Source: Microvelia longipes (lineage: Eukaryota; Arthropoda; Insecta; Hemiptera; Veliidae). From it: a stretch of 64,000 bases of DNA. A program made the translations under genes and the position numbers. The stretch spans positions 48,004,573 to 48,068,572 of the forward strand of contig JACMZG010001870.1 in the NCBI GenBank assembly GCA_018340805.1, read 5' to 3'. Position 1 is the stretch's first letter; each line of letters starts with the position of its first letter. The notes under the pieces are model-generated. The model saw only the letters and a program-made list of their open reading frames with translations. It was not told where the DNA came from and did no database searches. Shown here one piece after another: positions 21,781 through 33,262 of the stretch.

Positions 21781-22616
21781 GAGCGGTTTCGGCTGTTGTG
21801 GGGCGTCGTCTACCTGTTACTGGGAAGCACCTGTATTATTGTTGTTTTGTAAAATGTTTTGTTTCATTATTTTATTGTTGCCACGTGGTTTTTAGCCATG
21901 ACTACCGAATTTCCATTGCCTTGGTATTTATTATTTATTTTCATTGCCACATCTTTTTAATTTATTATTACTTATTTTTACATGGCATTTTGCCATGTAA
22001 AAATAAATTTGATAAGTCTTTATCAAATTTTCTGCTTTTTACATGAAAAGCAGGTATCGACTCTAAAAAAGTCTTTACAGTTTTGAATAACAATAAATAA
22101 CACGTATTTGCCTTATTGTTCAACGGTTTCTCAGTTCACAACACGGCGTCAACCCTATTTAAAACCAGGTTGATGTGACGTCATTACCCGGGGTTTTCTA
22201 AGATAGCAACAATTTTAAAACATCGGTAAAATTGAGAATCAATAAGAAAGAATTAAGGACAGTAAACAGGTCTTAGGTATCTTGAGGCGCTAAATCGTAT
22301 AAAACCAGCTCAAAGTTAATAAGGCCACTTAAAGTGATCAAAAAATCGAAAACCCTGTGGGGAGAATTTGAAAACCTAAAATACGATCGGTAAACATGCG
22401 AAAAGCTAAATAGGGCGTCGTTTTTAATAATTTTTGAGATTTAACATCGAATGAAACCAGTTCTATGTCGATACGACCACTTAAAGTGACAAAAAAGTCA
22501 TAAACCGGTGGTAAATAAACGAGAAAAATAAATAGTGATTACCTTTAAACTATAGGGCAAATAAATAGAATACACTGAAAATTTTGCTCAAATAAGTAAT
22601 TGTGTGCATTTATGAT
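21781..22616. other. Unassigned, dispersed-repeat remnants
   Basis: Small hairpin near 21980-22010 (ttacatggcattttgccatgtaa). The block 22140-22240 (acgtcattacccgg, acatcggtaa) resembles about 4090-4150. The repeated phrase 'aagtgaccaaaaa...' at about 22330 and 22485 marks a degenerate 160-bp duplication. Confidence 0.4.
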
Positions 22617-23026
22617 AGGAACAAAGAAAATAGTCTCTCCACAAAACTATTAATTTATTCAAATTGCTTTCAGCCTAACATGAGACCATCATCAGGGCCA
22701 GAGATAATTAAAAGAAAACAGCTAAAAGAAAGACATTAAATACGCAAAAATTAAATAGAATTAGTAATATTCTTCCTCTTCTTTTTCGACTCAACGATGC
22801 CGGTGAGCCGTAATAGACTATTATCAAAAAAAAGTGACATCTTTACACCTTTGAGTCGAAAAAGAAGAGGAAGAATATTACTAATTCTATTTAATTTTTG
22901 CGTATTTAATGTCTTTCTTTTAGCTGTTTTCTTTTAATTATCTCTGGCACTGATGATGGCCTCATGTAGGTTGAAAGCTCTTTGAATAAATTATAGTTTT
23001 GTGGAGAGACTATTTTCTTCGTTCCT
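22617..23026. mobile_element. Penelope-like inverted dimer with hammerhead-like cores
   Basis: Two arms of about 175 bp (22617-22794 and 22851-23026) are inverted copies around a 56-bp centre. Each arm, read outward, carries CTGATGA, a short hairpin and GAAA (minus, 22668-22695; plus, 22950-22976). This matches the hammerhead core order seen in Penelope-like element termini and is organised like 36228-36596. The strand upstream of CTGATGA (ctctgg) finds no partner after GAAA, so neither motif is a complete ribozyme. Confidence 0.6.
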
Positions 23027-24424
23027 TTAATTATGAACTCCACTGGTGCTCATTCAAAATCATGTGCGCATTTACTTTTAAAAATCCAGAAAAATTTAGT
23101 AACGAGACGTATAATGGAAGCTTACATTTAAAGGAAATTCGCCCAGCATCTGAAGCTCCACGCTAGATTATTTTTTTATATAATTTATTTTTATAACTTA
23201 GAACAGTTACATTAAAGCCGTAGATGGAAAGAATCAAGTTGGAGACGCGTGTGTAAAGTTATTTCCTGCTTTATAATGAAATCGTTAAGATGAGATTTCA
23301 CTTCTCTTGCCACGGTAAATCATAAAGTCAAACAGTAAATCCAGCGCCCGTGGTCATTTTATCATTAACCTTTCCTGCCCAGTATGGTTTTTCAGATATT
23401 ATAGCACTGCATCGCATATGTCTGTGTTTCTAAACCGAGGGGGGCATGGAAGGGTTTAAGAGGGGGAGGGGAATCATTTTAATAAAAAATGTAAATAAAT
23501 AAAGGAAAACTAAGAAATTCATTAAATAATTTAGAAACTTCTATTTTGTCGTCAATTGGTGAGAATACTTTATTTGAGTTACACCCAAGAATCAGCATTT
23601 AAATTTAGTTTACAAAAATAAAAATTGACAATTTCACATTTTGTCACAATTTCTTTTTTATACAATTTATACAATATTTTTTTCCTTGATTTGGTAAAAG
23701 TATGACTTATTATTTATCAATCTTGTTTTTAAATTTCTTTAAACTAAGTTAAATTGAATTATTCATACAAAAAATCGACTCTTTTTAATAAATTCAAAAC
23801 TACACGTAAATAGTATAAATAGTGATAATGTATTGCTACGGAAATAAAATTGGCTGGTTTCATTGTAGTTAATAAACAAATTTCCGCAGCAATAAAATAT
23901 CACTTTACAGTCTAGTTGTGTGATTTGCTATTTATTGGTCCTTCACTCCTAGAAACGAGTTGAGTTTTCATCAAACTCAATTTTTGAATATAGATAACAG
24001 GTATCTATAAACAGGTATTTATATATAAATAAACGATTTATTATTTATTTATTATTAAAAATACGTTGGTATTACAAATTTTATTTGAATGCAGCATCAT
24101 CAAAAATGGCGCCAAAGTGAACTAATTTTAAAAAAAAAATTTCATCATAGCTCGGTGAAAAATTGACCATTTTGATGCAGTCTTCACTAATCTTCCTTAT
24201 TTTTCATTCTTTAAAGAACAAAAAAAAAACTTCCCTATACCCAACTAAAAAATTAAAAAAGTTAGCATTAACATCTCTATGATAGGCGCGAACCGCGCCC
24301 GAAAACGGATTTTTCTCGTCTGCTCACTATTACATTGAATCCAACACCGAAAACCGCATCCGTCTAGCTGTTATAATTTCCGAGAAAAAGGTCTTGTCCT
24401 CCTTAGCTGGACCACCCTGTATAC

Positions 24425-24430
<6 letters not shown>
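23027..24430. other. AT-rich stretch with one dispersed block
   Basis: The segment 23060-23180 belongs to the family also at 4335-4490 and 45615-45660. Beyond it I see AT-rich sequence, G runs near 23440-23475, and an A/T-rich inverted motif near 23860-23895. No gene was supported. Confidence 0.4.
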
Positions 24431-24435
<5 letters not shown>

Positions 24436-24489
<54 letters not shown>

Positions 24490-24515
24490 CACACGTGTGT
24501 GTGTGTGTGTGTGTG
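24436..24515. repeat. (TA)n/(TG)n compound microsatellite
   Basis: TACA repeats, then about 25 TA dinucleotides, then about ten TG dinucleotides. Confidence 0.95.
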
Positions 24516-24741
24516 CGACAGTTTTGTTTCTAGACGTTACTATGGGGCACGATAATTTTCAAACACTTTCTTGGATCGATATAAAACTTGGTATAAAAAT
24601 CAACCTTGTTAATGTCCCGAACCCTATTGTTTATAAAATAAGGGTGACGTCGTTAACCCACAAAAATGACCCCACAATCATTTCAAAAATCATAAATCTT
24701 TATATAGTGTCCGAACAAGAGGCCGGAGGCGTCTTGTTATA

Positions 24742-25042
24742 AATTGGCCTAAAGTTAATATTAAGCACAAGTGTATCTCTTTACGTATTAAATAAGGCTA
24801 CTAAGTTTCGTTCCAATATGCCAAGTATATTTACGGTTTTTGATGGATCATAAAAGTTAAACAGTATCGAGGGTGGTCAGTTCCTGAATAGTTGGCCGCT
24901 GGGAATAAAACAAATGTAATTAATATCCAAAAACGAGCGAAGCGAGTCTAAAGTAGCTAGGATGTGCGTAGCGAATCCGATTTGGAAAAGTTTGGATTTA
25001 GAAAAAGTTCCGTGGTACACCGTACCCGAATTTTTTCTAATA
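24742..25042 (+). mobile_element. Family S copy S4 (3' part)
   Basis: Holds the 'cacaagtgtat' middle block, the 5S-like block at 24854-24900 (more diverged than in other copies), gagcgaagcgagtc at 24934-24947, and the tail ending 'accgtacccgaattttttc' near 25040. Upstream (24516-24741) is a different block with a 'gacgtcgttaacccac' motif. Confidence 0.7.
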
Positions 25043-25394
25043 ATAATCTTAATTTATCTTATTCATTATTCACTTTTAATTTCATGGTCCTTGATTAACC
25101 TTATTCTTAATAATTTTACTTTCTACCTAAATAGTTTTATATCTTATACACCTAGCACATAGGTAAGAGTATAATTCTATAGATAGGGTATCTTATATGA
25201 GTCCAGTATTGGAGTGTGTTGCAAGACAGTCTGTTCCGGACCAATAATCCGGCAACAGGTCTATTTCCTGTACACCTGCTTTTCTTGAGTTAAAGTACAA
25301 GTTAACTTTATAAATGACTTATTTCAAAACTTCCCAGTTCAAGGTTACTGCATTTGATACATAAATTTAGATCAATTGTAAATTGCCAATAAAA

Positions 25395-25862
25395 AGAATC
25401 GGTAAAAGTTTAGTGGGTAAAGTGCCAAATTTCTTCCTTTAGAAAGAATTTAGCAAGGGTTTTAGTTGATAAATAGACACTAAAGAAATTGGCAAGGTAA
25501 ATTAACACCAAAGAAATGGGCAAAGGTTTAGTTGATAAACTAACACTATAGAAATTGGATAGGGTTTAGAAAATAAATTGGAAGTAAAGAAATTGGCAAG
25601 TGTTTAATAAGTAAATTAAAACTAAAGATATTGGCAAACATTTAGTTGATAAATTAAATCTAAAGCAATTGGCAAGGTAAATTAACACAATAGGAATTTA
25701 GGAATTGGCAAGGTAATTGGCAAGGTAAATTAACACAATAGGAATTGGCAAGGTAAATTAACACAATAGGAATTGGCAAGGTAAATTAACACAATAGGAA
25801 TTGGCAAGGTAAATTAACACAATAGGAATTGGCAAAAGTTTAATTGATAAATTGGCACTAAA
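25395..25862 (+). repeat. Degenerate 42-bp then 27-bp tandem repeat
   Basis: Loose copies of 'aaagaaattggcaagggttt' plus 'agttgataaattaacact' pass into five tight copies of 'aattggcaaggtaaattaac' plus 'acaatagg' at about 25700-25830. Confidence 0.75.
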
Positions 25863-26280
25863 GAAGTGGGGGGGGGTTAAAGTTGGTGAATTGAGGCTGA
25901 AAAATGGGCAAGGATTTAGTAAGTATATTGACACTACTGAAGTTAGCTAGGGTACAGTAAGTTAATTACCTCACTGAGTGTGTTGCAAAGCCTTTAGCCC
26001 CGGCTCAAGGCTTTACCTTTTAGGGATCTCCAAGAATATATTTTAATATATTTTTGTTACACATGTTAAAAAAAATAATTGGTAATTATTATTGGAGAAA
26101 TAAAATATTTATTTATTTATTTACTAGAGTCATGCATGTTCTTACCTAAGGTATTCCCAACGTGAGGTATTAAAATTGAAAACCAACCTGAAACATTAAT
26201 AATAGGATATTAAGATTAGATTAATATTAAAATAAACTAAGAATTAGAAGGCTTAAATAATAAGGACATATTGGGACGAG
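25863..26280. other. Unassigned AT-rich sequence
   Basis: A G run lies at 25868-25876. No ORF or repeat boundary was recognised. Confidence 0.35.
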
Positions 26281-26400
26281 GTTGAATTTTTTATTTTTTT
26301 TTAAAAAAAAGTATATTTTTTTTGTTAAAAAAAAGTATATTTTTTTTTTAAAAAAAGTATATTTTTTTTTTTAAATTATATTTTTTTTTAATGAAGTATA
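26281..26400. repeat. T-run/A-run tandem repeat
   Basis: Four copies of a unit with T8-11, A6-8 and 'gtata'. Low-complexity DNA. Confidence 0.7.
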
Positions 26401-26935
26401 GGTTCAATATATAATCTTTATTTGTTAAAAACATTTAAGTTTCTACAAATTTATTACATGTAAAAATGGTGATTATAAAGAGATGCCATGGTTATTAGCC
26501 ATACTTTGGGCAAAGCAATTGAAATGAAAATAAAATTAAACTTCTGAAATTTTTCTTTTTTTTAACGAAAAAATAATAATAAAATTAACTAATATATATC
26601 TTGTTAGCGAGTAAACTATGAATGGCCAAACAGAGGTTTTCCAAACTTTAAACAGATAAAATTGACATCATGAAATGTCAATACAGGTATCATGTTGGTA
26701 CAAGCTTGAGAGCCCCACTTATAAAATAAAATAAACTGTTGACCCCCTCTATACTGTGAAGGGATAGGAAATCATAGAAGTTATGTTCACTGATATTTGT
26801 TATATCGAGATATTTGGATCTGAGCTCACTTAAGGCTGGACAGGTGATAAGAAAATGGTATTTTGAATTGGTTGCTATGTTACAGAAGTTGCACTTCTTG
26901 TCAAAGTCTATGAATTTTTGTTTGTTTGTTAAAGT

Positions 26936-27476
26936 CTTAGAATAATACTATATATAGAAGGAGCACAGGACCGTAAACACAATGTAATTCCACTGATAAC
27001 ACGAAAGCCGGTTGACTGGTGCAACTAAGTAATGCTGCCAACCTGACAACAAAACATTATTTTAAATATGTGTCATAAATATCTATTAATGAAGAAAGAT
27101 CGTAAAGAACAAATATAATAACTTAAAACACCTGCTGAGTATTTAATAAAACTGGTCTTAGATGGCAAAAGGGTGGCGGAATACAAGAATCTACATTTAG
27201 CTAACGAGGACTACTTTTTATAAATAATTTTAATAAATACGTTAAACTACAATTTAAAATGCATAAAATATTGTAATGCACCGATATTTATATTAGTATT
27301 TTATGAATAATCAATCATTAATTAATAATAGAACATAATAATTCAGCAACCGGAAGTATTGCCAACTTTTTTTAGCAAATTGTATATTGTAAGGGAGGCA
27401 GCATTACTTAGGTGCACCAGTGAACCGGCTTTCGTGTTATCAGTAATGCTCCTTCTATATATAGTATTATTCTAAG
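26936..27476. mobile_element. Family W DNA element W1, 8-bp target duplication
   Basis: Flanked by GTTAAAGT at 26928-26935 and 27477-27484. The ends are inverted (CTTAGAATAATACTATATAT at left), with further inverted matching through the 'ataacacgaaagccgg' and 'aatgctgcc' segments. The 541-bp element has no coding sequence. An 8-bp duplication points to hAT or P-type mobilisation, although the termini are not the usual CAGNG hAT ends. Copies: 55505-56785 and fragment 45165-45308. Confidence 0.75.
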
Positions 27477-27549
27477 GTTAAAGTAAAAGGTTAGGTAAGT
27501 AAAAGTAAGGTTAGTAAGGTAGTATAGGTTCAATATTTAACGAATGACT

Positions 27550-28560
27550 TCGTTAAATATTGAACCAAAGTTGATAATGATATGAAACAAGGCTCACATT
27601 TTGGTTTTATATATGACTACATGCGTGCCATATCTCAAACCAATCGACAAATTTTACGAATTTTCGAAAAATTCGTAAGTCATTATTGCGGGTTAGTGAT
27701 AGTCATATCGTGATAGTGATATGGGGGGGGGAGTGGTAGTAATTACCAGGCAAGTAGGCCACGTTGTTGGGCCCTTTTTGCCAGCTCCCTAAGATAGTGT
27801 TCTACTCCTTTTAATTTCAAGTGAAGGTATATTTCATCTAATCTAGACAGAAGAGCCGTGAATTTCTATGGTTCCTCTCATGTTTTTTCAAGCAATTATA
27901 CATATTTTCACTGACTCTTATAGTCTAGTGAAAACTGGAAACAACACGTGCTCTCACTGTTAAACCAAACCTTAACACACTTTAAACTACAAGGCAGAAA
28001 CAGTATAGTATTATAATGCATCTAGAATGAGGGTCCTAAATTTTGCCTATATCCAGTTTCATTTAGGGTAAGGGATCTTTAACGAGTACCTAACAACGCA
28101 CAGGCTCGAGACCACCGGCTTTACGGCCCTTCTGAAGGACGTGGTATGCAGAATTTTTATCCCTCTTATAAAAATCCTAGAGGCCCGTTCTGGGACTGAA
28201 CCCATGACTAAAGTCCATTCATTCTGTGTATTGGCCGCGTACCTTAACCACTACACCACGGGTGACTCCTGTAGCGGGTTAATGGCGGCATAAAAAAGTA
28301 TTTTACGGAAAGCACAACCAAAGATTTTTACGGAAAAGATCGGGTTTTCATACTAAGTTTAAACTCTCTAGCATGAATACACTGGGAGATACGATAATAA
28401 CAGGCACACACACACGCATACAGGAAGACAACTTGGTTAAAACCACTTAAGAGGTCTTAAAAACACCTGAAACTGATAATTCATGTAACATCACGGTTCG
28501 GAATTTTCGCCAACACAATACTTTTCAACCTACGGATGAGGAAAAGTAAAAAAAATTCAG
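27550..28560 (-). mobile_element. Family S copy split by SINE-T
   Basis: The middle part (27575-27699, 'gataatgatatgaaac', 'actacatgcgtgcc', 'cattattgcgggtta') and 5' part (28285-28560, CA repeat, 'cacctgaaactgataatt', 'gatgaggaaaagtaaa') form one minus-strand copy. The SINE at 27700-28273 separates them. The 3' end is missing. Confidence 0.65.
27700..28273 (-). mobile_element. SINE-T copy 1, tRNA-headed, 574 bp
   Basis: On the minus strand the head reads 'gtcacccgtggtgtagtggt' then 'taaggtacgcgg' (box A region) and 'catgggttcagtccca' (box B region). The body and an (ACT)n-type tail match 54459-55000 along its length. A 11-12 base target duplication (gcgggttaRtg at 27689-27699 and 28274-28284) shows insertion into a family S copy. 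Confidence 0.8.
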
Positions 28561-28654
28561 TTTAGTTTTATAAAACTCAAATATAAATTTATAACGAGAA
28601 TTTTTTATGCAAATGTATTTTTCTTTATCCAAAAGAAAAGGCAGTAGAGACTTC

Positions 28655-28735
28655 TTACGAAGTCTTACGTATTCTTACGAAGTCGTACGTATTCTTACGA
28701 AGTCTTACGTATTCTTACGAAATCTTACGAATCAA
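28655..28735 (+). repeat. 20-bp tandem repeat, four copies
   Basis: Copies of cgaagtcttacgtattctta, followed by a hairpin around 28730-28750 (cttacgaat/attcgtaag). Confidence 0.8.
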
Positions 28736-29093
28736 ATTCGTAAGAATTTGATTCCAGTAAATGGAATTAAATTCTTATGAACATACCGACAAATGAATTC
28801 CATCTCTCCCCCTCTCCACACCCTTACTTCATCTATCTCATAAGGTTAAGGAATAAGGTTATAGGTAATAATTATAAATAATTTTCTACAGGAACTGTGT
28901 TATTACAGGTAAACAAGAATAATGAAGAATTTTATGGCAAATTATACGGCTTCTGTTTATATGGGTCAGAGGGACGAAAAAAGCAGTCACCGATTTGTAT
29001 GGCTTCATATTCAATCTGAAACCATATTGCCGTACCAATATTCGAATTTTATATTACTTTAAATTTTTTAAATTATTATAGCAAAAAACAAAA
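28736..29093. other. Unassigned sequence
   Basis: AT-rich, with no recognisable gene. Inverted 'aaattcgtaagaattt' motifs occur at its left edge only. Confidence 0.35.
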
Positions 29094-29845
29094 AAACGGG
29101 CACGGGGTACCTCAAACTTTTCCTTATCACATCGGATTCGCTACGCTCATCCTACCTACTTAGAACTCGCTTCACTCGTCCTCAGAATATGCAAGTCTTT
29201 AAATTTATACTTCAACACGTCTTCAGACTTGTTTTGCTCGTCCTTAGATGGTAAATACATCCGTTTGATTCCCAGCGGTCACCCATCCAGGCACTGACCA
29301 CAGTCTATGTGGTCAACACTATACGCATTCTGGCTGGAGCCAAACAAACCGACCACTGCAATGAACTTGTTATTAAATTTGAAATAACGTCATTTTATTG
29401 CTTATATATTTATTATTGCCTTAAATACATAAAAAACAACATAGAAAGACTAAATAAAATTAAAGATTTCCACCAATACAATACTCGAAACCGAGAAAAT
29501 GTACTTGTTACCCAACATAGACTTAATAAGTCAAAAGTAGGGCAAGGTGTCCTAGGGATCAATTTTTATAATGCCCTTAATCAGGATGTAAAGCTATTAG
29601 CTTACAAAGATTTTTGTAAATACATTAAAATTTGTTTTTTGAAAAATCCTCTGTATAACATTGAAGAGTATTTTAATCTAAGCATTTGTAAGTTGTAAAT
29701 ATCTTAAGTTTATTTTTGTTTTGTAATTGCTTTTATATTGACTTTTGTATACACTTTGTAAGTGTCTCCTGCAAATAAAATTATATATTGTTATTATTAT
29801 TATTATGCTGCATTATTTTTATAATCTAACAAAAATCATGGATAT
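29094..29845 (-). mobile_element. Family S copy S5, split by a non-LTR end
   Basis: The minus-strand tail (29094-29230) and the 5S-like block (up to about 29304) are followed, after a foreign insert, by 'gctgcattatttttataatc' and 'aaaatcatggatat' (29806-29845), the next part of family S. The insert is the reverse transcriptase fragment at about 29305-29805. Confidence 0.7.
29309..29698 (+). pseudogene. Non-LTR reverse transcriptase C-terminal fragment
   Basis: A 129-codon open frame to a natural stop. Residues about 54-70 contain HQYNTRNRENV, and the end has 'GINFYNALNQDVK' and 'FLKNPLYNIEEYF'. This is the standard C-terminal layout of arthropod non-LTR polymerases (YNTRN motif, 'YNxLP'-like motif, 'FxxxLKxWLxxNxxYSxEEF'). 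It is followed by a short 3' UTR and a (TTA)n tail ending at about 29803. This is a 5'-truncated insertion lacking the catalytic palm. The frame has no internal stop, so the insertion may be fairly young. The polymerase clade could not be fixed from this piece. Confidence 0.75.
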
Positions 29846-30000
29846 ATGGATAAGCCCAAAACAATTGATTAATTATAACATCAACTCCCTCTTGGAGGAG
29901 GTTTCAATGAGGTTACACAGAGCCCCTGAGAGCCCCACTAAAAATGTTTCAGGCCTCTCAATGTATTAAGATAGGCTATGCTCCCTCTAGTATATCTAGT
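29846..30000 (-). mobile_element. Family V MITE fragment V2
   Basis: Minus-strand copy sharing 'ggttacacagagcccctgag' and 'tctcaatgtatt' with the other V copies and ending at the terminal 'ccctctagtata'. Confidence 0.65.
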
Positions 30001-30593
30001 ATCTCTATGAGTATGAGCGACTTTCTGTCATGAAAATATGTTAATAGTTTTCACTCCTACATATGGCGAACGATGACTCTCGAAGGCTTTCTCAAATCAA
30101 AACAAAACTAGGAATATGGCGAGAAAACTCCGTATAATATGCAAGTCATTGAATGTTTCCAGTACCAGCGGAAAACCTATTTTGTCATTCCCAGTGTGTA
30201 TCTAGGATCCATTTCCTCTATTAAATCGTAGATATCTTTGTATTGCGCCGAGATTACTAAGATAATCCAGGACCCATTACAATAAAAGTATTCATATTAT
30301 CTGTTCATCTTAGATCATTTGTATGCAACAGGCTGACCACCTGTTGCATAATGAATTGTTTTTGATCTCAACAGAGATACGAAGGAAAGCAGACTGATAA
30401 TTATCTTTATGATTGTGTGTTAACTGTTTTGTTAAATATCTTAGATTAACACGTTTTTATGAGCTTTATTAATTTTATTGACTTCCTTCTTGTTCTTCCT
30501 TAATTTCTAAATTTCACTCTCTCTATTTTTACGTACAACTTAAGTTTACCCCGGTTCTACCTCTTCTACTTTCTTTTATTACTAAATTTTATC
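30001..30593. other. Dispersed block Q plus unassigned sequence
   Basis: The segment 30057-30130 (tatggcgaacgatgactctc, gaaggctttctcaaat) recurs at 63356-63420. The remainder is AT-rich with no gene recognised. Confidence 0.45.
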
Positions 30594-30997
30594 TTTTTAC
30601 TTTTCCTATATACCGTAGGTATATAGGAAAAGTATTGTGTTTGCAAAAAAATCCAAAACCGGGATGAAACCGGCATTATCCGTTTCAGGCGTTTTTAAGG
30701 TCTCCTTTTGATTTTTGCATGTTGTCTGTCTGTATGTGTGTTAGTGTCTGTTATCATCGTAGCGCCCAGTGTATTTATGCTAGAGAGTTGAAATTGTGTA
30801 CAAAAATCAGTCTACCGCTGTAGTTGTGCTATTCTGAAAATATTTGTATGACGTCATTGACCTGCAATAATGACTCAGCGAAAATTTCGAAAAATCATAA
30901 AACTCGGAAAAATAATGCGATCGATTTGAGATTTGGCACGCATTTGACTATGTATAAGACCAATATTTGTTCCAAGTTTCATCTCTAAGCCTTCTTT
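30594..30997 (+). mobile_element. Family S 5' part (S6)
   Basis: Starts with a short palindromic 5' end (ttttcctatataccgtaggt, then atataggaaaagta), then 'ccgggatgaaaccggcatta', the TG-rich block, 'gtatttatgctagagagttg' and 'caataatgactcagcgaaaa'. It stops at 'caagtttcatctc' and joins the tail of the next SINE. Confidence 0.75.
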
Positions 30998-31019
30998 AGG
31001 CTGAAACTAAACCATCAAG

Positions 31020-31202
31020 ACCATCTAATATTAATTCAACCTCTTGAGAACCAGCTCTACTCTCTTTTTGATGAAAAGGTAACATCTGTAGTCCCTATTT
31101 AGCGTAAAAACCAAATGGTTTGACTGAGATTCGAACCTGGACTACTTTGAATCTAGAAAAAGTCTTAAGCTCTTACCAACTGAGCTATTATCGATCCTTG
31201 GA
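31020..31202 (-). mobile_element. tRNA-derived SINE with canonical box A and box B
   Basis: Read on the minus strand: tagctcagttggtaagagc (canonical box A) and ggttcgaatctcag (box B), spaced as in a tRNA. The flanks do not form an acceptor stem, so this is a SINE head and not a functional tRNA gene. The body continues left to about 31020. Confidence 0.65.
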
Positions 31203-32276
31203 GAAACTTAAAATAATAACTAATCAGGTTATATGGATTAGGTGAAACATCAATAACAACTCACTTCGTTCCTAACTATTACAACTTGGCATAACTATAA
31301 AATCGAAAACGTCTCGTCACTGCATGCATATTAATATCGAAACCAGGAACTCGCTTTAAAAGGAGATCTAAGAATCGTCTCATTCTTGCAAGATATGCCG
31401 TGTAAAACAACGGATCTCCTGCTGATCCTTGAAAACAACATTATACTCCATTAGTTGCAGATTATTAGTCATGCGAATTATTGTTGCAGTCAGTAAAAGA
31501 TCAAGAATACTTTGGTTCGCTTTACAAGCTATACGTCATTACTGCGCGTTATTTGCATTCTTGAACAAAAGAAAAGTAATTTCCGTGAAAAAATCCACTG
31601 GAAATAATTTTCAATAAAATTTTTCCTTCTTTGGATTAAACGGGATAATTTAAAATACGTAAAATCGGACCTGTAGTTATTTTGTATTACTTGGTGTTTT
31701 ATTATTATTTGGCATTTTGCCATGAATTTAGAAAATTCACATAAGCTAGGGCCATATAGATGAAAAAATATATACAGCAATATATGTGTAGCGTTGACCA
31801 ATTATCTTACTCTGTATAGTAAAAGAAACCTTTTTACTCATGGGTGATGACGTCATATTTAAGTTAATTGGCAATTGCGCCACTTTGGATGATCCGATTG
31901 AGCTGCAACTTGTTGAAATCGTTTTAAAATGTCAACGACAATGAAGCCACCTCGAGGTTCTTTCGCTTTGCGGGCCTGCTTTGCTCATGATCGTTCCGCG
32001 GGAGTCAATTTTGTCCTGTTTGTTTGAGACAGTATACTAACAAGTGTTGAACAAGAGTAGGGGCCCCTCATCAATATTATGAGGGGCCTACACCTTCTAG
32101 TATTACTAAACCTAACAGATATCGTAGAGGTCATTGCCCTCGACCTCTTTATGTGTCGGTGTGTTTGTGTGAATGTGAGTGTGTATATGTTTCTGTACCG
32201 TTTGCGCCACTTTTTTTGTATACCGTTTCAATTTCAAGAACAAATTTTTCGTTACGTCATCGTTTGGGTTGATGCT
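31203..32276. other. Unassigned; one strong hairpin
   Basis: Short ORFs without recognisable features. A 10-bp hairpin (ggcccctcat/atgaggggcc, 7-base loop) lies at about 32072-32098. Confidence 0.35.
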
Positions 32277-32830
32277 TCATATTTTGACAAAAAGAGGCTT
32301 TGTAATCTGCCCAAATTCAAGTTTAATGTGCCTCATGCCAGAGGATTTGTTCCAATGGTGCAGGTGATTAGTTAAGAGCCATTTTTTAATTACACCTTTG
32401 GTTATAGCTTTGGGTAAGGGTACTATGGGTTCAGGGCCCTTAGGAGTGGTCTCAGACCCCTTTTTTGCAAGGATGTCTGCTTGCTCATTACCTTCAATTC
32501 CCTTATGGCCAGGCACCCATCTGATTGCTACATCATTGTTGAGTGATAAGGTCAGAAGATTTTGTAAGCACTCCCAGACAAGCTTAGAGTTGACTTTGTA
32601 TGAACCAACGCTTAAATGGCAGCTTGGCTGTTAGTAAAAATATTTATAGAAGTCTGATTAGGATTCTTTTTAATGTTTTCTGTCAGACAGGCATTAATAG
32701 CAAATATTTCTGACTGAAACACTGTGGCATACTTTCCTAAAGGAAATAAGGTTTTGAGATTTGCATGAGCCTCATATATGCCACTCCCAGAGCCACAGTC
32801 CATATTAGATCCATCTGTCCAACAACGTCC
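32277..32830 (-). pseudogene. Non-LTR retrotransposon RNase H domain, broken
   Basis: Minus-strand pieces in order: the first strand with TDGS (about 32819), then 'QSEIFAINACL' carrying the glutamate, 'IFTNSQAAI' where RNase H normally has DS, and 'MPGHKGIEGNEQADILAKK' with the last aspartate. This is the RNase H that follows reverse transcriptase in I/R1/Jockey-type elements. The frame shifts between the TNSQAAI piece (ends about 32612) and the PGHKG piece (from about 32516), and the second Asp is Asn, so it is inactive. The frame stops at 32277, before the usual zinc-knuckle end. A G/C-run block lies just upstream at 32870-32970. Confidence 0.75.
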
Positions 32831-33079
32831 TTAGGTATGTAAGGAATTTCGAGCCAAAATATTTTCTGTTTAGACCCCCCCCCTTCCCTAAAAATTTTAA
32901 GGGGGATTGCCCTCGGGAAAATGTTAAAAAAAATTGATGTCGCCCTTACAAATTTACAGGATACCGTCCCAAAAAAAATATCCCCTCTCCTATTAGATTC
33001 AGCTATATCCAACTACTCTATAGTGCAGGTGTGTTAAAAATCCATGGTCTAAGGTCTTTTATTATACAAAATAATAAAG

Positions 33080-33262
33080 TTATAAACAGTAATTTTTATC
33101 TAGTTCACACATATAAATCATATGACAATAAAATGCAAGGTATATAGATTTGTATTCATGGTTTGAATAGATGTATTGTAAAGTAAAATAATTACACAGA
33201 CAATCATTCCACAACACAGGGCTCTCTGCCCTAAAAGTGGAAAGATTCCTGTAATTTATCAT
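33080..33262 (-). pseudogene. Possible reverse transcriptase C-terminal remnant
   Basis: Near its start the minus-strand frame reads 'NLSTFRAESPVLWND', which resembles the 'xxRxPVLWNxLP' motif at the end of many non-LTR polymerases. The rest is frame-shifted or diverged. It lies upstream of the RNase H remnant on the same strand, but that is the reverse of the expected domain order, so it is probably from a different element. Confidence 0.35.

Noticed and set aside
31110..31202. tRNA gene candidate with perfect box A and box B (minus).
   Set aside because: The sequences flanking the boxes do not pair into an acceptor stem, and the transcript continues into a repeat body. It fits a SINE head better.
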